DNA of 10,275 nucleotides from Salaquimonas sp. (GTDB lineage: Bacteria; Pseudomonadota; Alphaproteobacteria; Rhizobiales; Rhizobiaceae), in NCBI GenBank assembly GCA_024639745.1, contig JAHEHW010000026.1:1-10275 (forward strand), in the 5' to 3' direction. A program made the position numbers and the translations under genes. The notes under the pieces were generated by a model. The model was not told the origin of the DNA, did no database searches, and worked only from the letters and a program-made list of their open reading frames with translations. Shown piece by piece: positions 5,805-10,275 of this stretch; within the stretch, counting starts at the first letter, position 1, and each line of letters opens with the position of its first letter.

Positions 5805-7270
5805 GTATAAACCGCGCCGGCAAGCAGGGCAGCGGCCGGAACCGTGATCACCCATGCAGAAATGATCGTCATGAAATGCGACCGCCGCACAAGTTTGCGC
5901 CGCGCGAGCTCTTCCCGGTCTTTGATTTCTTCTGTTGGGCTATCGGCGTTTGGGCCTCTGGCTTTGACATAGGCTTTCCGCTTTCTCGAATTCTCGGTGT
6001 ACCACTCGCGGAAAAAGCCAACGCCGAACACGGCCCCGACGGCGATATGAGTCGAACTTACCGGCAATCCGAGCCAGGACGCAATGATCACCGTGATCGC
6101 TGCTGAAAGGGCCACGCAATAGGCCCTCATCGGATTGAGTTTGGTTATCTGCTGACCCACCATCCGAATGAGCTTGGGGCCGAACAAGAGCAGTCCGATG
6201 GAAATCCCGAGCGCGCCCACAACCATCACCCACCACGGAATGCCGACGCTTTCAGCGACATCGCCGAGTTCCACCGTATGGACGATCGCGGCAAGAGGGC
6301 CAACAGCATTTGCCACATCGTTCGCGCCATGAGCGAAGGAAAGCAGAGCTGCCGAGAAGATAAGTGGGAGGCCGAACAGTTTCCGAACCGACTGGTTTCG
6401 GTTTTCAAGACCCTCTGCCTGTTTGGCGATCAGCGGTTTCGTGATGAGCCAGCTTGCTACACCGATGCCGATCCCGACCAGGATTGCCGTTGAAAAATCC
6501 AGCTTTACGACCTTTTTTATGCCCTTTAGAGCGAGATAGCTGGCGAAGGTCCCGGCCATGATCGCGATGAGCACCGGCACCCACTTTTTGGATGCCGTGA
6601 TCTTGTCGTCCTGGTAGACGATCATTTCCTTGATGAAGGCCAGAAACAATGCCGCGATGAGGCCACCGAGGAGGGGCGATATCACCCAGCTCGCAGCGAT
6701 GGCGCCCATGGTCGGCCAATTGACTGCCGCGAAGCCAGCGGCTGCGATGCCGGATCCGACAACGCCGCCAACGATAGAGTGCGTGGTCGAAACCGGCGCG
6801 CCGATCCAGGTTGCGAGGTTTACCCAGAGCGCGGACGAGACCAGGGCCGCCATCATTGCTGTGATGAAGACATTGTGGTCGGCCACTGCATTGACATCAA
6901 TGATGCCCTTGGAAATCGTGCCGACGACATCGCCGCCGGCGATTAACGCGCCGGCACTTTCAAAAACGGCGGCAATCACTAGCGCCGCACCCATTGTCAT
7001 GGCCCGTGAGCCAACTGCGGGCCCGACATTGTTGGCAACATCGTTCGCGCCGATATTGAGCGCCATGTAGCCGCCAATCGCCGCTGCGGCGACAATCACC
7101 CAGGCCCCGGTTTCACCGGCAACCAGCGTCGCCGCAACGGCAACAACGAGAACGATGAAAATCAGTGCCAGACCGGGTGCAACGAATCCGCGCGCAACCA
7201 GCCCGGTTGCTTCTTCAACGTAGGAAAATTTGTCGAGGTCTTTGTCGAGTGTCGGTTTTTTGGTGTCCAT
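5780..7270 (-). CDS. pit: Inorganic phosphate transporter, PiT family
   Basis: A 496-residue inner-membrane protein of the PiT family, which imports phosphate (often as a metal-phosphate complex) with protons as low-affinity uptake. Both family signatures are visible: Gly-Ala-Asn-Asp-Val-Ala-Asn-Asn-Val-Gly-Pro at 74-84 and Gly-Ala-Asn-Asp-Val-Ala-Asn-Ala-Val-Gly-Pro at 315-325. Two matching Pro-Val-Ser-(Thr/Ser)-Thr-His repeats are at 159-164 and 403-408, reflecting the internal duplication. About ten or more hydrophobic segments surround a short charged loop near 280-300 and a larger one near 421-466. A charged N-tail of about 25 residues precedes the first helix. ATG 7270 is chosen because GAGGA (7277-7281) lies 6 bases upstream; a start at 7315 would read through that site. 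A perfect 19-bp palindrome overlaps the ribosome-binding site. No PhoU-like DUF47 partner gene, common next to rhizobial pit, is adjacent. The upstream gene is a Nudix hydrolase, 76 bases away, perhaps co-transcribed. Confidence 0.92.
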   Translation of the reverse strand: MDTKKPTLDKDLDKFSYVEEATGLVARGFVAPGLALIFIVLVVAVAATLVAGETGAWVIVAAAAIGGYMALNIGANDVANNVGPAVGSRAMTMGAALVIAAVFESAGALIAGGDVVGTISKGIIDVNAVADHNVFITAMMAALVSSALWVNLATWIGAPVSTTHSIVGGVVGSGIAAAGFAAVNWPTMGAIAASWVISPLLGGLIAALFLAFIKEMIVYQDDKITASKKWVPVLIAIMAGTFASYLALKGIKKVVKLDFSTAILVGIGIGVASWLITKPLIAKQAEGLENRNQSVRKLFGLPLIFSAALLSFAHGANDVANAVGPLAAIVHTVELGDVAESVGIPWWVMVVGALGISIGLLLFGPKLIRMVGQQITKLNPMRAYCVALSAAITVIIASWLGLPVSSTHIAVGAVFGVGFFREWYTENSRKRKAYVKARGPNADSPTEEIKDREELARRKLVRRSHFMTIISAWVITVPAAALLAGAVYTLLSTFMV

Positions 7271-7278
7271 GTCCGGTC

Positions 7279-7297
7279 CTCGGGAAAATTTCCCGAG
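7279..7297 (-). promoter_or_regulatory. Perfect 19-bp palindrome overlapping the pit ribosome-binding site
   Basis: CTCGGGAAAATTTCCCGAG is a perfect 9-bp inverted repeat around one central base. Its pit-proximal end (7279-7281) is shared with the GAGGA ribosome-binding site (7277-7281). As DNA it has the form of a dimeric repressor operator. As mRNA it can fold into a stem of about 8 pairs with a 3-base loop that takes in the GAG of the ribosome-binding site. No T-tract follows, so it is not a terminator for the Nudix gene. Which mode applies cannot be told from sequence. Confidence 0.55.
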
Positions 7298-7346
7298 ACA
7301 AATAACAGCCAACACCCGTCATGAACAGTTCCTCGGGCCGATTAGC

Positions 7347-7841
7347 TCAGCTGTTCAACAGCTCTCTGACTTCCTTCGAGTGGAAAAGCTCCCGCAAGCC
7401 CGGTTCGACGCATCTTTCGATCGCTTGATCGAGCGGTAGCCAGACAAGTTGACGTTTCCCGACTTCAGGGAATTTTTCAGCGCTGCCGGTCACAAGAATG
7501 GGATAGACGGTGACTTCCGTTGCCACCCGGAAATCCTTTGCAAGGCCCTTGAAGGAGCGGAAACGACCAAGCGGTTTCGGATTGGCTTTACCTATAACGC
7601 CCGCTTCTTCGAAAGCTTCGCGTTCGGCTATCTGAGCGCCACTACGCCGGCTCATCGGCCAGCCTTTTGGCAATATCCAGCGTTTGGTATTGCGGGTCGT
7701 AATCAGGAGAACCTTCGGTCCGTCGCTGTCCAGGCGATAGCAGAACGCGCCAATTTGGCGGCGCGGTGGGCGCTTCCAGTACAATTTCAGTGTTTCGATC
7801 AACCCATGCAGGTGATCTTCCAAGAAAATCGTTGTGTTCAT
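7347..7841 (-). CDS. Nudix hydrolase
   Basis: A 164-residue cytoplasmic Nudix hydrolase. The box begins at Gly60 in Leu-Pro-Lys-Gly-Trp-Pro-Met and ends with Arg74-Glu75-Ala-Phe-Glu78-Glu79-Ala-Gly81, giving the metal-binding Arg-Glu-x-x-Glu-Glu. The first glutamate of the consensus (Gly-x5-Glu) is Arg66 here. The Pro-Lys-Gly-Trp-Pro context resembles the alphaproteobacterial subgroup annotated as similar to diphosphoinositol-polyphosphate phosphohydrolases. Nudix enzymes cleave nucleoside diphosphates linked to another moiety; the substrate is unknown. The start at ATG 7841 has a weak GAGA about 9 bases upstream. A CtrA-like site lies 41 bases upstream of the start. pit follows in the same direction, so phosphate release and uptake might be expressed together, but this is only positional inference. 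The final codons form a 15-base palindrome (7349-7363), probably incidental. Confidence 0.88.
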   Translation of the reverse strand: MNTTIFLEDHLHGLIETLKLYWKRPPRRQIGAFCYRLDSDGPKVLLITTRNTKRWILPKGWPMSRRSGAQIAEREAFEEAGVIGKANPKPLGRFRSFKGLAKDFRVATEVTVYPILVTGSAEKFPEVGKRQLVWLPLDQAIERCVEPGLRELFHSKEVRELLNS

Positions 7842-7881
7842 GCTTTTATGTCTCGCAGAACGAGAGCTTTAGCCCTTAACT

Positions 7882-7898
7882 GTTAATAAAGGGTTAAC
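7882..7898 (-). promoter_or_regulatory. Candidate CtrA-binding site upstream of the Nudix gene
   Basis: GTTAA-N7-TTAAC (17 bases, symmetrical) is a perfect match to the alphaproteobacterial CtrA site TTAA-N7-TTAA(C). A third TTAA lies at 7876-7879. The site is 41 bases upstream of the Nudix start and downstream of xseA on the same strand, so it would act on the Nudix-pit unit. AT-rich nucleoid proteins such as MucR could also bind. This is motif evidence only; the flanking region 7842-7991 contains no gene that I can see. Confidence 0.45.
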
Positions 7899-7991
7899 GG
7901 AGCCACTCCGGCATGGAGCGTGATGCGGTCTGCTATCCACATGTATGTAGAGATATTCACTGAACAATAAAAGTCCAGTTTTTGCAGGCGT

Positions 7992-9623
7992 TTAATCGCC
8001 GAAAAGATCGGTTTGCGCCGTCGCCGCTCCTGCTGACGGCTTTTTCCGTGGCGGTTGCGGCGTTTTTTGTTTCGGGTCGCTGGCGGCAGAAGCGGCAGAT
8101 GAAGCCTTCTTGTCATCGCCTTCATTGGCGACGCGCGAAACCTTCACCGAACCATCCGCGAACTGTAGGTCGTAGACATCGGCGGGATGACTTTGCGCGG
8201 CTCTGGAAACCAGCCCGCCATCTGGTTTTCGAACCAGCGCGAAGCCGCGCTCCAGCGTCCGTTGATGGCTATAGGAGACGAGTAGCCGTGAAGCTTGTTC
8301 AAGTCGGCTTGCCGCGGTCTCCATACGGATGCGATGCGCCGTACGCATGGTTTTGCCGAGATGGTCGAGTCGTCCGTTTGCAAGTTCGATTGCGGCCGCC
8401 AGGCTGGAGGGCCGCAGGCGATACTCCGCAAGGCGTGACCAAGCGGTCTCAAGCCGCCGACGCATGTTACGGCCAAGTTGATTACCGGCAAATTCCAGCG
8501 TTTGCCGACGTCGTTCGATCGGTTGCGTCAGCAAAGACGGCCCCAGCTTTCCCGCTACCTGCTGCAGCTCGAAACGTTTGCCCTGCACCGAAAAGACGAG
8601 TCCGTGATCCAGATTTCCGGAAATCTGATCCAGATGCTGGCGTTTAAGCGCGAAAAGGCTATCCGCACTCGGCAATCCGCGGCTGGCGGATCGCAATTCG
8701 GTTGTCGCAGCATCCAGCTTTCGACGCAACCCGGATTTCAGCCGAGCTGCGAGATCGGCGATCCCTGCCTCGAGATCGGCTTTGATAGGCACCGCCATTT
8801 CCGCGGCGGCGGTTGGTGTGGGCGCTCTGAGATCCGCTGCGAGATCGATCAGGGTCCAGTCCGTCTCATGGCCTACTGCGGATATGGTCGGGATGGCGGA
8901 CTCAGCCGCCGCCCTCACGATCGCTTCATCGTTGAAGCCCCAGAGATCTTCAATCGATCCGCCGCCGCGTGCCACGATGATGACATCGGGCACGGGGAAG
9001 GGACCCTCGGGTCCGAGATGGTTGAACCCGCGGATCGCTGCTGCGACTTCGTTGCCGGATGTTTCACCCTGTACCCGAACTGGCCAGACGACGACATGCA
9101 GCGGAAAGCGATCGGTAAGCCGATGAAGAATATCGCGGATGACCGACCCGGTAGGCGACGTGACGACGCCAACGACTTTTGGCAGGAACGGGATCAGTTG
9201 TTTTCGTTCCGGCGCGAAAAGCCCTTCGGCTCCGAGCTTTTTCTTGCGCTCTTCAAGAAGCGCCATAAGCGCTCCCGCGCCGGCTGGTTCGAGCTGATCG
9301 ATGATGATCTGGTATTTCGAAGTGCCGGGATAGGTAGAGAGCTTGCCGGTGGCGATGACCTCCATTCCTTCCTCGGGCCTGTATTTCAGGCGCGCGGCCA
9401 CGCCGCGCCAGACCACCGCTTCGATCCGCGCGCGTTCGTCCTTCAACACGAAATACATATGGCCAGAAGAATGCGGACCGCGATAGCCGGCAATCTCCCC
9501 GCGCACACGGACCCGGCCGAAGGTATCCTCGACCAGACGCTTGAGCTGACCGGAAATTTCCGAGACCGAGAATTCGGTTATGTTGGAGCCGGTTTCCCCG
9601 CTCTTGGCGGCTTCGCCATCCAT
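7992..9623 (-). CDS. xseA: Exodeoxyribonuclease VII large subunit
   Basis: A 543-residue large subunit of exonuclease VII, which with several XseB small subunits degrades single-stranded DNA from both ends in repair and recombination. An OB-fold DNA-binding domain covers about 15-115. The nuclease core follows: Val-Thr-Ser-Pro-Thr-Gly-x3-Arg-Asp with Asp164, Ala-Arg-Gly-Gly-Gly-Ser-Ile-Glu-Asp-Leu-Trp with Arg219, and Val-Gly-His-Glu-Thr-Asp with His252 and Asp255. These correspond by spacing to E. coli Asp155, Arg205, His238 and Asp241. A long helical, charged region follows to about 490. The last 50 residues are a low-complexity Ala/Ser/Lys/Pro linker ending in Gln-Thr-Asp-Leu-Phe-Gly-Asp. 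It is longer than the E. coli protein (456), mainly through this tail. ATG 9623 is chosen; TTG 9626 is equally possible, since AGGA sits 9 bases before it. xseB is not in the window. Confidence 0.94.
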   Translation of the reverse strand: MDGEAAKSGETGSNITEFSVSEISGQLKRLVEDTFGRVRVRGEIAGYRGPHSSGHMYFVLKDERARIEAVVWRGVAARLKYRPEEGMEVIATGKLSTYPGTSKYQIIIDQLEPAGAGALMALLEERKKKLGAEGLFAPERKQLIPFLPKVVGVVTSPTGSVIRDILHRLTDRFPLHVVVWPVRVQGETSGNEVAAAIRGFNHLGPEGPFPVPDVIIVARGGGSIEDLWGFNDEAIVRAAAESAIPTISAVGHETDWTLIDLAADLRAPTPTAAAEMAVPIKADLEAGIADLAARLKSGLRRKLDAATTELRSASRGLPSADSLFALKRQHLDQISGNLDHGLVFSVQGKRFELQQVAGKLGPSLLTQPIERRRQTLEFAGNQLGRNMRRRLETAWSRLAEYRLRPSSLAAAIELANGRLDHLGKTMRTAHRIRMETAASRLEQASRLLVSYSHQRTLERGFALVRKPDGGLVSRAAQSHPADVYDLQFADGSVKVSRVANEGDDKKASSAASAASDPKQKTPQPPRKKPSAGAATAQTDLFGD

Positions 9624-9715
9624 CAAGTAATGTGTTCCTGATCCGGAGATTATTGATTTGCCCGGCAGGGTAGCAGATTCTGTCTTCCGTGAAAGCGCTT
9701 GCGCTGGAAAATGGT

Positions 9716-10275
9716 CTAGCCTGCCGGCTCAGCGCTTCGCGATGGACTGATTAGGGAGGTCCAGAAGAGCGTCATTCCGATAAGCGCAATCACGAGTATC
9801 GTCAGCGTGGTACCCGCTATCCAAAGACCAGCCGCGCCAGCCTAAAGAATGGAAGAGCGCGCCTCGACAACTGTGGAGGCCCGCGACGAAGTTTGCCGGC
9901 GGCGTAAATTGCTGCGTTTCGCCTGCACTCTGAAGCATAACTGGATCGTCGTTACCAGCACTACGGAAGGCGCGATGCTAACGACCGCGATCAGGCCCGC
10001 TGTCGGTGACAGCATCATGGTTAGTATGACCAGTGGCGATACGGTAACGGCAATCCCGATGAGCACGGCTTCGATCATCGTCCCGATAACGTTGGCGGGT
10101 TGGATCGGAGCGGTGGCAACAAGTTCGGGCGCATCTTCACCGGATATTGCAAGCCACGCTAAGCCAGCGGCGAGTTAGCCGGTCGCCGTTACGACGACTG
10201 GAACGACGACGAATTCAGGTGACGTCCCTTGCCCGAAACCTGTCAGAGCATGAATGCCGACGGTATCAGGTAAAG
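9716..10275 (-). pseudogene. Multi-spanning membrane protein, 3' part, disrupted by two in-frame stops
   Basis: On the minus strand one frame runs from the window edge to TAG 9716-9718 and reads as membrane protein throughout, broken only by TAA 10175-10177 and TAG 9842-9844. Hydrophobic segments are seen before and after the first stop, near 10080-9950 (Ile-Glu-Ala-Val-Leu-Ile-Gly-Ile-Ala and following) and after the second stop (Leu-Trp-Ile-Ala-Gly-Thr-Thr-Leu-Thr-Ile-Leu-Val-Ile-Ala-Leu). Between them is a basic cytoplasmic-like loop with Gln-Ala-Lys-Arg-Ser and Arg-Arg-Arg-Gln-Thr-Ser-Ser-Arg. Continuation of hydrophobic coding in the same frame across both stops argues for a gene inactivated by point mutations rather than a set of small ORFs. 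It has the look of a transporter permease, but I do not recognise the family. The N-terminal part is outside the window. It lies 92 bases upstream of xseA on the same strand. Confidence 0.62.

Noticed and set aside
7298..7346. Possible Pho box (CTGTTCAT and CTGTTATT) upstream of pit
   Set aside because: The two CTGT-like elements are not spaced as the 11-base direct repeats of a Pho box, and neither matches CTGTCAT fully.
7332..7420. tRNA-like string (GATTAGCTCAGCTG and later GGTTCGA)
   Set aside because: The D-arm does not close with GAGC, no acceptor stem or T-stem pairs, and the stretch is the 3' coding end of the Nudix gene. The resemblance is coincidental.
8478..9641. Long open frame (387 codons) on the plus strand opposite xseA
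   Set aside because: It is fully antisense to xseA, whose catalytic motifs are all in place. The translation is rich in Arg, Gly and Asp with no recognisable domain, as expected for a shadow frame in GC-rich DNA.

Overview
The window looks like chromosomal DNA of an alphaproteobacterium, probably Hyphomicrobiales (Rhizobiales). The basis is a ClpS2-type adaptor, a long XseA with a basic tail, an EutB/EutC pair, a long PiT transporter and a perfect CtrA-like TTAA-N7-TTAAC site. Base composition is moderately GC-rich, with a more AT-rich stretch around 1325-1970. I cannot name the genus.

Layout. 1-294 (+) is the end of a family 5 (peptide-type) solute-binding protein, closed by a clear intrinsic terminator. 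374-1324 (+) is an HSL/GDXG-type esterase. 1325-1971 holds no intact gene: it contains a promoter-like TATAAT element and a PilZ-domain gene (1511-1864) that keeps one reading frame but carries two internal stops. clpS (-) and an acylphosphatase gene (+) are divergent at 1972-2653. The acylphosphatase gene runs tail-to-tail into eutC with an 11-base overlap. eutB-eutC (-, 2643-4641) form a translationally overlapping pair whose products resemble the dehydratase and cyclodeaminase-like enzymes of (hydroxy)ectoine catabolism, without the other eut/doe genes here. A divergent NADP-type beta-hydroxyacid dehydrogenase gene (+) lies at 4864-5736. It converges on a PiT phosphate transporter gene (-, 5780-7270), which sits behind a Nudix hydrolase gene (-, 7347-7841). 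xseA (-, 7992-9623) encodes the large subunit of exonuclease VII. The right end (9716-10275, -) is the 3' part of a multi-spanning membrane protein gene that also keeps one frame with two in-frame stops.

Functional picture. This is mostly housekeeping and catabolic content: N-degron proteolysis (ClpS), phosphate uptake (PiT), DNA repair (XseA), compatible-solute or hydroxy-amino-acid catabolism (EutBC) and small-acid reduction. I saw no phage, IS, CRISPR, defence or toxin-antitoxin system, and no convincing undescribed multi-gene system. The items most worth a second look are the two decayed genes, the orphan eutBC pair, the ClpS gatekeeper substitution, a clamp-binding-like motif at the XseA C-terminus, a 19-bp palindrome overlapping the pit ribosome-binding site, and the CtrA-like site upstream of the Nudix gene.
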